DNA of 64,000 nucleotides. Source: Isoperla grammatica. Taxonomy: Eukaryota > Arthropoda > Insecta > Plecoptera > Perlodidae. Positions 10,874 to 21,229 of the stretch are shown one piece after another. The stretch covers positions 17,943,010 to 18,007,009 of the forward strand of contig OX246747.1 in NCBI GenBank assembly GCA_945910005.1, written 5' to 3'. A program made the translations under genes and the position numbers. Positions within the stretch are counted from its first letter, which is position 1. Each line of letters starts with the position of its first letter. Under the pieces are notes generated by a model, which saw only the letters and a program-made list of their open reading frames with translations, was not told the DNA's origin and ran no database searches.

Positions 10874-10888
10874 TTCCATGCCCCCTAT

Positions 10889-11420
10889 ACAACTGGTAAC
10901 TCAGAGTTCAGGCCTTCCACTGATGCTATTTCATCTTCTTGATTTTTAAAATACATAAAAGACAAGTAAATGTCCATCCACAAGCACTCATGAAACAAAA
11001 TGCATTGCATATTTTTAAATTGCAAATGGTCGTAATTTAGTACTATGTCCCCCTGCTAACTCTACTTATTAGCCTACTTAAATTAAACATGGTTTAAAAA
11101 ATTTCAAATGAATTTGCCGTCAGCTGAATTGTGATGTTCGTAAGTTGGTATCTGCCTCCCGCTGCTAAATTAAATTACAAATTTGTTTAACTTTCAGTTT
11201 CCATTAGCTGTAGGTTAGGGAGCTTTTGTAATGTAGGCCTTTTTGAGATGTTAATATTAGACGTTAAGCCCCATTAATCAATCAATCAACCAGAACAACT
11301 CTCAATGCAGCTCCTAGTGGACATGTGGCTGTTATTGTAGCGTGTTTCGGCTCCAGTGTCCGGGTTTCGTACAGGGGTTGGAAGGTGGGCCTCCAACGGA
11401 TATCCTGAGGCTCCTGTCAA
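10889..11420. other. Non-coding stretch with a SINE-like tail remnant
   Basis: No gene. Positions 11255-11290 hold the end of a SINE-like copy (TTAGACGTTAAGCCCC then AATC repeats). Confidence 0.6.
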
Positions 11421-11424
11421 ATAA

Positions 11425-11610
11425 CCTGCCCAGGGACTGCTACCTTATCGTGGTGGGCAGGTTTGCGTGCTTTGGTGATCCCGAGAGCTATGCCGGCGGA
11501 AGCGTATGCTTCTGGGAGGGCCACCCTAGCCGGACAGGTCGAGGAGGAGAAGTCAGACGAAATGCAGTCCACATAGTTCCCACTCCCTTTTCCTCCCCCT
11601 TCCCCCCACT
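11425..11610 (+). mobile_element. SINE-like element, head only
   Basis: Begins CCTGCCCAGGGACTGCTACC and keeps the whole ribozyme-like head, including GACGAAATGCAGTCC. It breaks off in the pyrimidine-rich middle; the tail is missing. Confidence 0.8.
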
Positions 11611-11749
11611 TCCACTTACTATTTGCTAGGCCTAGGCTAGGGCCTACAAGAATATTATGCCTAGGTCCTAGAATAAGTATGCCTAGAGCCTATTAGGCCT
11701 AGCGTAGACCTATGCTTTGTGCCCCAGAATTTTTGTTGTTTCTACTTAC

Positions 11750-11978
11750 CCTTTGCTTATGAGTTTTTCTGGAAGTATTTCCACTTCATCTTAATATCTT
11801 CGGTGGTCCTAATGGTTCCTGTCCCCAAAGCATTAACGCTTTTTATAATTTCCGACCAGCAATGGTCCTTTTTCGCTTTAGTTATGGTCGGACCAAATTT
11901 GGCTGACAAAATTTCATTATGTTTCTCATAGGCGGTAACCATCGCCTTTACCTCCTCTCAACTGTATCTTGACTTACG
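11750..11978 (-). pseudogene. Myb/SANT-like DNA-binding exon (Harbinger partner type)
   Basis: Reads EEVKAMVTAYEKHNEILSAK, then KKDHCWSEIIKSVNALG and DIKMKWKYFQKNS, typical of the Myb/SANT-like domain family linked to Harbinger elements. It ends at a GTAAGT donor after AAAGG. A TGA just before EEVK and a TAA after KNS show decay. It differs clearly from the copy at 3684. Confidence 0.7.
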
Positions 11979-12293
11979 TGTTAGCTTGCTGGTACAGACA
12001 TTTTTCAAGTTAAACAGACAACTTCAAGTTTCGGACTGTACTCAACACACACTTAACGCCGTCTATTCAGCAAGTCAATTGAAGATATTTGAAATTCGTT
12101 CTTAAATCTGATTAGCCTGCTATTGGTCGTAATCAAAGTGATTCACTCATTGGTTGTAATCCATGACATAATGAATACGCGCTCTGATTTAACCTCCGCC
12201 CAACCACGTTCGTAACCCTCTTTTGTGGATATGGAAATTGGGGTTAAAAAACAAGTTTAGTTTCTGGGGTTAGAGAGTGGTAAAAAACGGTGG

Positions 12294-13156
12294 TTAAACA
12301 GAGCTAACCCTCAGCCTTAACCCCGCTTTGTGGATCCGGGTCCTGGGGGGAATGCGTGGTCCTCCGAGTGGTCTGGAGTTAGGGGTGTGGGGGGGGGGGT
12401 GCACCCCTCGCTTTTGCGCTGTGAGGACTTGCTCGTAGCGCGGACAGCGGCGGTTACTAGCGGGGTGAAGACCCCCGCAATGGCAGCACAGTGGTGGATC
12501 GGCCAGTGGTTTGGTGCACTGTGTGCTAGCGTGGCCCCTGGCGCAGCGAGAGCAGCGGGGGACGGGATGGCGCAGGACATGCTTGAGTGGCCGTAGCCCT
12601 GGCAATTGAAGCACATTCTGGCTCCCTTCCCCTGGCGGTAGTGCTCGTTGGTGATGCTTGTTGCACATACATATTTTAGTTCAGAAGGGGGCTTCCTGGG
12701 GGTCTCCGTTTTTGTCGTTATGACAAATAGGGTAAGTGGGCGTTTCTGCCCGTCTCGGCTAAGCAGCTGCCTAGTGGCGTGCGGGGCAAATCCTTGTGTG
12801 ATGAGGTCAGCCATTATGTCGTCAGCAGGTGTAGAGAGGTGAAGCCTCCGGATAACAAATTGTGATAGGCTATTGCCCTCGCCCGCTCAAGTATGGAAGG
12901 GGACCTTGCTGGCAACTAGGGTGCGCATACAGGCATCCCTGTCTGTACGCTCGTCTATTTTGATGGATACAGCGCCTGCTGAACTTGCGATGAATTCGTA
13001 TTTGCCTTTGCAGAGGGCGGCGACTGTTTTGCGTAGTGCTTGGAAGTCCTTAATATTGTGTTTGACCACCGGGGGGAGGTGGAGGGTGGATTTGCTTTCC
13101 GTCGTCTTGTTTGGTTCCGTTGTCTTGTATGCAGCGTCGTCATCCCCGGCCTCCAA
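12294..13156 (-). pseudogene. Jockey-type LINE ORF1 (gag-like), frameshifted
   Basis: The minus strand holds an RNA-binding ORF1. The upstream part (PPVVKHNIKDFQALRKTVAA ... SIKIDERTDRDACMRTL) resembles the RRM-like N-terminal half. A frameshift leads to GFAPHATRQLLSRDGQ and a row of zinc knuckles, CFNCQGYGHSSMSC, CSRCARGHASTQC and CCHCGGLHPASNRRC, which need a second frame change. This order is the PRE_C2HC-plus-knuckles layout of jockey-clade ORF1 proteins, which bind the element RNA. No endonuclease or reverse transcriptase follows. The upstream end joins SINE-like sequence at 13157. Confidence 0.75.
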
Positions 13157-13420
13157 TCGGATGTGGCTTTATTCTTCATTATCATCTTTCTCAATTTCAT
13201 TATCACCTTCTAATCGTCTCGATTAGCCATCGTTGCATAAATATGAGACGTTAAGCCCCATTAATCAATCAATTTTCCCGTTTCCTTCTTTCCTCGCCGC
13301 CCTCGCACTGCCCCTTTACCTCTTAACGCCCGCCATTATCTTCATAATTCACCCACTCATTGTCTCGATTAGCCTCGTTGCAAAAATATGAGACGTTAAA
13401 CCCAAATATCCATCCATCCT
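13157..13420 (+). mobile_element. Two SINE-like tails in tandem (A type then B type)
   Basis: 13157-13273 is an A-type 3' end beginning at TCGGATGTGGC. 13274-13420 is a B-type 3' end (CACCCACTCATTGTCTCG, GAGACGTTAAACCC). Both lack the head, consistent with 5' truncation during target-primed reverse transcription. Confidence 0.75.
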
Positions 13421-14629
13421 CCCTTGGTATTTCCAGTGCAGGGGAAAATCCTGAATTGTTGTTTCCGAGAATTTTATCTGTGGTTAATTACTATTATTCT
13501 ATTTAAAAAGTAGTAAATATCGATCGGCAAGTTGTCACTTGAGTTACTAAATAGGCTCCCTGTTCGATACAAGCGACAACTCGACATTTCGATATTGTAA
13601 AAGTTTTGCGTGAGATAAGAAAAATAAAAGGTCATTACACTGCTCATATTATTTTATGCAAAAATATAAAATAATAAAATATTACGTTATTTCAGTCCAT
13701 GTCTCTCTGGAACTTTGTTCTGTTGTGAATAAATAAATAAACAATGCTCAGTATAAGATTTGAATGACACGCTCAATTTTCGTAATAAAGACCATCTAGT
13801 AAACTTTCGTCATTATTTAGGCAAGGAGGCCACTTCTCCGGGGGGGGGGGGGGGGCACTTCTCCGCTCGCTGTTTTGATTATAGGGGGGCCAGTTCTCCA
13901 GGGGCCAGTTCTCCGGTCACCGTAGTGTAGGCCTAATAATGGGTAAAGCATTAAATTTAACAGTTCATCGATTTTTTTTTCATATACATATTTTTATTTA
14001 GTTAATGTCTATCCTATGGTCAGTTATAATACTGATGTAAATGACTAAAGATAAATAAAAAAAATCTGGCAAATGATTCAATATTGATCTTTAAAAAAAT
14101 TATTGGCAACGATTATCAATCATTTCTCACTTATCTTTCAATCGATTACTATGCAGCATTTCTTTCAACACATACTTTCCAGGGGAGGAGTTGTAGACCA
14201 AAAATTGCAGTTTACTTGTTATTGCAACCACAGAATGATCGATACAGAGAGAGATAAAAGATAGAAAAAACAGCTAAGAATAATTTAATTGACAAAAAAG
14301 TAAAACTAGAGCTCTCATATAATTTGTCATGAACAAACATTCTAGTTAAACAGTTACAGATCAAAAACAATAGACGTTCTCAAAATCAATTATTTTCGAT
14401 TCAATTATAATCACAAGTTATTAAACGGTTTTGGTTAACTCATCATATTGTTGCAAAGCCAACCGTCAATAAAATGGTAAGTAAACTATGCGAATTAATA
14501 CTGTAATACAGGATAATACAGAAGGGATATGACATTAATTGTACAGGAGATTGAAAAGTAGTGAAACATGATGACGATAAGGAAAAGAAATTAATTTATT
14601 TCCCAAAAAATATGATCATCAAATCAAAT
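13421..14629. other. Non-coding stretch with poly-G
   Basis: No gene found. There is a run of about 18 G near 13839-13856 with neighbouring words CCAGTTCTCC and CACTTCTCCG. The rest is AT-rich. Confidence 0.55.
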
Positions 14630-16939
14630 AACTACTTCGCTCGCCTCGCTACTCATATGTCTGGCTTGCATGTGCTCTCTCAGTCATATAACAATAACTA
14701 CTTCGCTCGCCTCGCTACTCATATGTCTGGCTTGCATGTGCACTCTCAGTCATATAACAATAACTACTTCGCTCGCCTCGCTACTCATATGTCTGGCTTG
14801 CATGTGCACTCTCAGTCATATAACAATAACTACTTCGCTCGCCTCGCTACTCATATGTCTGGCTTGCATGTGCACTCTCAGTCATATAACAATAACTACT
14901 TCGCTCGCCTCGCTACTCATATGTCTGGCTTGCATGTGCACTCTCAGTCATATAACAATAACTACTTCGCTCGCCACGCTACTCATATGTCTGGCTTGCA
15001 TGTGCACTCTCAGTCATATAACAATAACTACTTCGCTCGCCTCGCTACTCATATGTCTGGCTTGCATGTGCACTCTCAGTCATATAACAATAACTACTTC
15101 GCTCGCCTCGCTACTCATATGTCTGGCTTGCATGTGCACTCTCAGTCATATAACAATAACTACTTCGCTCGCCTCGCTACTCATATGTCTGGCTTGCATG
15201 TGCACTCTCAGTCATATAACAATAACTACTTCGCTCGCCTCGCTACTCATATGTCTGGCCTGCATGTGCACTCTCAGTCATATAACAATAACTACTTCGC
15301 TCGCCTCGCTACTCATATGTCTGGCCTGCATGTGCACTCTCAGTCATATAACAATAACTACTTCGCTCGCCTCGCTACTCATATGTCTGGCTTGCATGTG
15401 CACTCTCAGTCATATAACAATAACTACTTCGCTCGCCACGCTACTCATATGTCTGGCTTGCATGTGCACTCTCAGTCATATAACAATAACTACTTCGCTC
15501 GCCACGCTACTCATATGTCTGGCTTGCATGTGCACTCTCAGTCATATAACAATAACTACTTCGCTCGCCTCGCTACTCATATGTCTGGCTTGCATGTGCA
15601 CTCTCAGTCATATAACAATAACTACTTCGCTCGCCTCGCTACTCATATGTCTGGCTTGCATGTGCACTCTCAGTCATATAACAATAACTACTTCGCTCGC
15701 CTCGCTACTCATATGTCTGGCCTGCATGTGCACTCTCAGTCATATAACAATAACTACTTCGCTCGCCTCGCTACTCATATGTCTGGCCTGCATGTGCACT
15801 CTCAGTCATATAACAATAACTACTTCGCTCGCCTCGCTACTCATATGTCTGGCTTGCATGTGCACTCTCAGTCATATAACAATAACTACTTCGCTCGCCT
15901 CGCTACTCATATGTCTGGCTTGCATGTGCACTCTCAGTCATATAACAATAACTACTTCGCTCGCCTCGCTACTCATATGTCTGGCTTGCATGTGCACTCT
16001 CAGTCATATAACAATAACTACTTCGCTCGCCTCGCTACTCATATGTCTGGCTTGCATGTGCACTCTCAGTCATATAACAATAACTACTTCGCTCGCCTCG
16101 CTACTCATATGTCTGGCTTGCATGTGCACTCTCAGTCATATAACAATAACTACTTCGCTCGCCTCGCTACTCATATGTCTGGCTTGCATGTGCACTCTCA
16201 GTCATATAACAATAACTACTTCGCTCGCCTCGCTACTCATATGTCTGGCTTGCATGTGCACTCTCAGTCATATAACAATAACTACTTCGCTCGCCTCGCT
16301 ACTCATATGTCTGGCCTGCATGTGCACTCTCAGTCATATAACAATAACTACTTCGCTCGCCTCGCTACTCATATGTCTGGCTTGCATGTGCACTCTCAGT
16401 CATATAACAATAACTACTTCGCTCGCCACGCTACTCATATGTCTGGCTTGCATGTGCACTCTCAGTCATATAACAATAACTACTTCGCTCGCCTCGCTAC
16501 TCATATGTCTGGCTTGCATGTGCACTCTCAGTCATATAACAATAACTACTTCGCTCGCCTCGCTACTCATATGTCTGGCTTGCATGTGCACTCTCAGTCA
16601 TATAACAATAACTACTTCGCTCGCCTCGCTACTCATATGTCTGGCTTGCATGTGCACTCTCAGTCATATAACAATAACTACTTCGCTCGCCTCGCTACTC
16701 ATATGTCTGGCTTGCATGTGCACTCTCAGTCATATAACAATAACTACTTCGCTCGCCTCGCTACTCATATGTCTGGCTTGCATGTGCACTCTCAGTCATA
16801 TAACAATAACTACTTCGCTCGCCTCGCTACTCATATGTCTGGCTTGCATGTGCTCTCTCAGTCATATAACAATAACTACTTCGCTCGCCTCGCTACTCAT
16901 ATGTCGGGCTTGCATGTGCACTCTCAGTCATATAACAAT
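14630..16939. repeat. 66-bp tandem repeat, 35 units
   Basis: 35 head-to-tail units of 66 bp with no length variation. Each contains ACTACTTCGCTCGCCTCGC, CATATG and GCATGTGCAC. Because 66 is a multiple of 3, two + frames stay open for over 760 codons (22-residue units such as NYFARLATHMSGLHVHSQSY). Only a few point variants occur: CTC to CAC in units 6, 13, 14 and 28; TTG to CTG in units 10, 11, 17, 18 and 26; and a shared variant in units 1 and 34. I see no promoter, splice site or conserved flank, so I annotate a satellite, not a gene. Confidence 0.95.
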
Positions 16940-17044
16940 CAAGGATAGTAAAGATAGTATATACCAGTAGCAGTAGAATAAATACACAATCTTTTATAGA
17001 CACCTATTCGCAATTGTTTGGAGTTAAATATGCGTTAAGCCCAA

Positions 17045-17180
17045 ATATCAATCTATCAATCAATCCTATTTGCCCTTTTCCCCCCCTATTTCATTTTCAT
17101 AGATCACCCACTCATTGTCTCGATTAGCCTCGTTGCAAAAATATGAGACGTTACGCCCAAATATCTAATCTATCTAATCC
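17045..17180 (+). mobile_element. SINE-like element, B-type tail
   Basis: 5'-truncated copy: TTTGCCC.., CACCCACTCATTGTCTCG, GAGACGTTACGCCC and a TCTAA-rich end. Confidence 0.7.
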
Positions 17181-17517
17181 TATTAGCCTTGTGACCTCGC
17201 AATTCTTTATAGCTTACGAAAGCTACGGAAGGAAGCTATGCTGATTAGTATTATTTGTTTAAAATTTAAATAAATAACAAATGTTTTGGTCTATTGTTGT
17301 AACTAGCCTATTTTATATGTTGTGTGCTTTTGCGACCAGGAATTATTTCAACAAATGCGGGAGAAATGTTACGTTACAATGCATCAACAATATTTGATAT
17401 TATTATTAATTTTATTATTATTATTATTATTATTAATACTATGCAGTACATATTATATACTTCTAAGACCTACCTTATAACCAGCCACCCACAATTGTAC
17501 CATTCTGAAATAGTGCA

Positions 17518-17663
17518 CCTGCCCAGGGACTGCCACCTTATCGTGGTGGGCAGGTTTGCGTGCTTTGTTGATCCCGAGAGCTATGCCGGCGGAAGCGTAT
17601 GCTTCTGGTAGGGCCACCCTAGCCGGACTGGTCGAGGAGGAGAAGTCAGACGAAGTGCAGTCC
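17518..17663 (+). ncRNA. HDV-like self-cleaving ribozyme fold (candidate)
   Basis: Pairings visible in the sequence: P1 CCTGCCC (17518-17524) with GGGCAGG (17548-17554); P2 GGACTGC (17527-17533) with GCAGTCC (17657-17663); P3 ACC (17535-17537) with GGT (17545-17547) around a 7-nt loop. P3 leads straight into the 3' strand of P1, and CGAAGT joins the P4 region to P2. This is the order of the HDV nested double pseudoknot, with C-GAA at the place of the catalytic cytidine junction. The first base of P1 is the first base of the element, the expected cleavage site. Differences from the classic fold: P1 opens with C-G, and no clear P1.1 was found. Other copies: 61, 1141, 8801, 11425, 26674, 26867, 27915, 28344 and 60728. 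Confidence 0.55.
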
Positions 17664-17893
17664 ACACCCCAATCCCCTTTCCCCCCCACTGTCCCATTGA
17701 ATATTTCTCCTCCCACTTGGCCCTGCCCTCCCTTGCTGGACTCCCGTGTGACGACTTACGCGACGTACAATGGATTTGATTCGGATGTGGCTTTATTCTT
17801 CATTATCATCTTTCTCATCTTCATTATCACCCGCTCATCGTCTCGATTAGCCATCGTTGCATAAATATGAGACGTTAAGCCCCATTAATCAAT
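17518..17893 (+). mobile_element. SINE-like element, full length, exact TSD
   Basis: A 376-bp A-type copy between 13-bp duplications ctgaaatagtgca (17505-17517, 17894-17906). It has the intact ribozyme-like head and an AATC tail. This is the reference copy for the fold described in the next entry. Confidence 0.95.
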
Positions 17894-17914
17894 CTGAAAT
17901 AGTGCAAACCCTTA

Positions 17915-18425
17915 CAGAAAATATTGGTAGCCAAATGGTATCCAACTGATATCCAAGTGATATCCACAATCTAATTTTGATAGCCAAGTAGTCACCTAGT
18001 GGTAGCCAGACGTATCCAATGAAACTTCTATTAAACTGATGGTAACCATTTGGTGGCCAAACAGTATGGATACGGTGCCATGTGGATACCTGGCGGAAAA
18101 GGTAACCAAATGCTGGCCAACAGGTCACCATATGTTCACAAAGTGGCAGCCATATGGCAACGTTTTGGTTACCAGTTGGCAACATGAAACTTCGTGACCA
18201 AATGCTGGCCAACAGGTCACCATATGTTCACAAAGTGGTAGCCACATGGCAACCTCTTGGTTACCAGTTGGCAACATGAAACTGGATGACCAAATGCTGG
18301 CCAACAGGTCACCATATGTTCACCAAGTGGTAGCCATTTGGCAACCTTTTGGTAACCAGTTGGCAACATGAAACTAGGTTGCCAAAGCTAGCCAACAGGT
18401 CGCCATTTGCTTACCAACTAAGTAA
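17915..18425. repeat. Array of GG(T/C)NACCA / CCATATGG-like words with ~92-bp units
   Basis: Dense short words (GGTAACCA, GGTAGCCA, CCATATGG, CCAAATGC) recur at 10-20 bp spacing. Within it a unit starting GACCAAATGCTGGCCAACAG repeats about every 92 bp, with 3-4 copies from about 18105 to 18400. No coding role is apparent. A similar word-rich block lies at 24695-25145. Confidence 0.75.
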
Positions 18426-18483
18426 CATAGCTATAAAGATGAGATAGTGTACCTACATAATATGTAGATGTTTTAATACAAGT

Positions 18484-18706
18484 GCACGTTTACTATTTTC
18501 ATCTAAATATTAAACGCATGGACCTGTGCAGGCCGCCCACACAGGGTTAAAGACGTGTGTGTGACCGGCCACAGCGTCGACCGACGGCGCCGCTCAAACC
18601 AACATCGTACACAAAATGCATGTGCACAGTGCACACCCTAATTCACGTGCAACACTATTGGGTAAGCAGGCACGAGTGTGTACACGCCTTTCACATGGAG
18701 AGATTC
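18484..18706 (+). repeat. Dispersed repeat, copy 1 (partner at 60428)
   Basis: Shares long matching stretches with 60428-60645 (AAATATTAAACGCATGGACC, CACCCTAATTCACGTGCAA). The family is unclassified. It is relatively GC-rich, with a 5' TGCACGTTTACT start. A SINE-like tail lies shortly downstream of both copies. Confidence 0.75.
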
Positions 18707-18784
18707 TGAAATCGTACTGATATCCATCTGTTTTCCATAACATATCAAACTAGTAACGAAATTGGCATCCAGTCCAATTCGAGT

Positions 18785-18860
18785 TTGATACGAGTTCTTC
18801 ATCTTCATATTTCACCCACTCGTTGTCTCGATTAGCCAAGTTACAAAAATATCTATCTTT
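18785..18860 (+). mobile_element. SINE-like tail remnant
   Basis: Degenerate B-type end: CACCCACTCGTTGTCTCG, TTAGCCAAGTTACAAAAATA. Confidence 0.6.
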
Positions 18861-19079
18861 ACGTATCACAATTCACACTGCAATCCATCTAATATTCACT
18901 CGTTTATCAATGTGTCAACGTTGATTTGTGTGAAGGTAGTAATTATATAATTTTGAAGAAGCTATAATTAATACATAGTATGCACATCATACATGAGCCG
19001 TATCTTCTTCTTTCTATTCACCAAATCTTCTTTCTATCATGAGTAATCTTTTCAAATTTGAACATGATCTTTGAATACT

Positions 19080-19985
19080 CGCGCGTATCAAAACGGCAGA
19101 CGGAACTGCTGGTGTTCAGTGGTCATGCGAACTGCGTCTGCACTCTCCGCGGACTCGCCTCCGAGTCGGAGTGCGTACTGCGTAGTTGACCATGCCTGCC
19201 TGCATCGAGATTGTAACGGTCGATCGTCTGATATTTCGGTAAGTACAGCATTTAGTTGTTGTTTATATAATAATATTATAATTGAATTGTACTGGGCCAA
19301 GCTTTTTGTAGTGGAATTCTACGCAATAACCTCTAGACTTGAGCTGTAAATAACGGTTACAATGATCCCTTGTTGCGTAGGCTAACCTAACCTCACTGTT
19401 GCCTAGGCCTAGTGGCAGGCCCTGTTCATGCCGCATATTTGGCAGTCCCTACTCTGTTCATCAAAATACACGTAGGCCCTAATATACGTTCTCACTACAA
19501 TCAATACAGTTTATTGTGAACGAGGAACATTTCCTTTATGATACATTGCACCTTGATGCCGATGCACTGAGTCCCAGGCATTGGGTTTGAAATATTTCAA
19601 ACCCAATGTCCCGGGTAACAATATCAGTAGGCCTGACTTGTGATTACTCCTGCAATTGTAAGCATAACGCAAATTTACTTGTTAGGCCTAGGCCTATATT
19701 TTGTGATGAGAATACATTATACCATTCCCGCAGGCCTGATGCGTGTTGGAGTTTATTTTTCCTGAAGTTGGCATTACTGTGACAGATACCATTGGCCCAC
19801 AGGCCTATAGTTTCCAGGGTTATGCACATTTATGACAAGTGTCTTGTTGTTGTTTGCTCGCGTTAGGTCTACGAAAGAGTGCGCCACCGTAAACACTTCG
19901 ACGCGAGCGACGCAGCTAACGCGTCGCGAGCAACATTCTGCAGTAACGGCAGCTTTAGGAGCATGTATTGCAGAGGCCAAGATGA
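19080..19985 (+). other. Possible exon pair, unsupported by homology
   Basis: A CpG-rich stretch at 19080-19240 ends in a good donor (TTTCGGTAAGTACAGC). A second CpG-rich stretch begins after CTCGCGTTAG at about 19866 and ends near 19990. Both have short open frames. I recognise no domain, so this may be a 5' untranslated/promoter region rather than coding sequence. Confidence 0.2.
19579..19608. repeat. Perfect 30-bp palindrome
   Basis: The arms CATTGGGTTTGAAAT and ATTTCAAACCCAATG form a loopless perfect palindrome able to extrude a cruciform. No flanking element was found. Confidence 0.9.
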
Positions 19986-21225
19986 TTAAGGTTTGCATAT
20001 TTTTTGGTTCTTTAGGTCCAATTTTACCAAAGGTTTTAATTTACAGCTTTGATAATCTCTGATTTGTTATAATGGTTTCAACAAACACATGCCCACATAC
20101 AAAGTCCATGGTATCTTCTGGCAGCCTGGGCTATATTTGTTCGGAGCATATCTCTCATTAACAGCTCATCTCGCAACTAAAACTTTATTAAAACGTCTTA
20201 GACTTGGCCTGGCTCGCAGCATACATTTTTTAAGTCTAAAAGGTGTTTATCACTAGCTTTATTAGTTAATTATGCACGTATGGTGTAGCCAAGGCTGTAA
20301 AATCATGCCATATGAGTATTACACTTATAGTGCGATTACAGCTAACCAACGCTTAGCTGTAAACCCACCGTTAGGCCTACCTGCCCGTAATCTTACTTCT
20401 CTTCAGATCTAACAATGTAGGGTAACTGGGAGAAGAATTTAAATACGGGTACCACTAGTTTTTACCACTTACTTTTAATTTTGAACTGAAAAGTTAGCAA
20501 ATCACCTACTTTGGTTTCAGACTTAAAAGTAAAAATATGATATCAGTAAATATGCTACTCTAAAGAAATTAAAAATGTATGCAAACCTTAAACATGTTTC
20601 TAGCAGCATAAAAGTGTCTGATAAAAGCCTAAAGTAGCCTGCTAGACAGCTTATTCCATCTGCACCACCAATATCTAGTACTAGTTAGGTACTTAAAAAG
20701 TATATTTCAGTCGGGCAACAGTCAAACGCTTCCCTGTACAAGCATTGATTTACATGCCTGCAAGTATATGTCTACATGCAATTTGTAAGTGCAAATAAGA
20801 TAGATATGTATATTTTTTATACACAGCCTTATACAATATACAGGGCTCAAATTTTAAATAGTCTACTTTTTAGCACTCGCCCATTGCGGGAGTGAGTATC
20901 CTCCTAATACACTAGCCCGAAATGATTAACAGTAGGGTTTAGTCTTACCATTTCATAAACGCCTAAGGATATAGTCTTGCTGTTAAAACTACACCACATT
21001 AACGTTCTTTAGTTATATTTTGGGAACACAACGCAATATTGGAAAAGTGTCAAATGAGGGAATTGTTTTTGGGACACTAAAATCTGGATTTGCAATCATA
21101 ACGGTTGTCATTAGGGCAGCCAGTTAATTATTGATTTTTTCTGTATGTTTTCTGTACTATGTGCATCCAATAATATAGGCCTACTATTACAGCAGCCAAT
21201 AGTTTACTATTGATCTCATGAATAG
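19986..21225. other. Non-coding stretch
   Basis: Nothing recognisable apart from short AT-rich words. The words CAATAGT and AGCAGCCAAT begin near the end of this stretch and continue beyond the next element. Confidence 0.55.
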
Positions 21226-21229
21226 TTAA

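Larger units (their letters stand above)
7202..10888 (-). mobile_element. pogo/Tigger DNA transposon, nearly complete
   Basis: A 3.7-kb unit centred on a pogo-type transposase. The outer ends are imperfect inverted repeats that share GGCAAAGTGGAAAGGTT (7217-7233 on +; 10857-10873 on -) next to TA dinucleotides, as expected for TA-targeting elements. Extra copies of the same word in both orientations lie within 300-400 bp of each end. A SINE-like copy at 8801-9187 interrupts the gene. The exact outer borders are uncertain by a few bases. Confidence 0.75.

Noticed and set aside
12330..12842. Plus-strand open frames over the LINE ORF1
   Set aside because: They are antisense shadows; the minus strand carries the zinc knuckles.
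14630..16939. CRISPR array
   Set aside because: Units are contiguous identical repeats with no variable spacers, and the DNA is animal-like.
14561..16970. Long open frames (795 and 766 codons) as a real repetitive protein gene
   Set aside because: Two frames are equally open only because the unit is 66 bp; no splice site, promoter or conserved flank supports coding.
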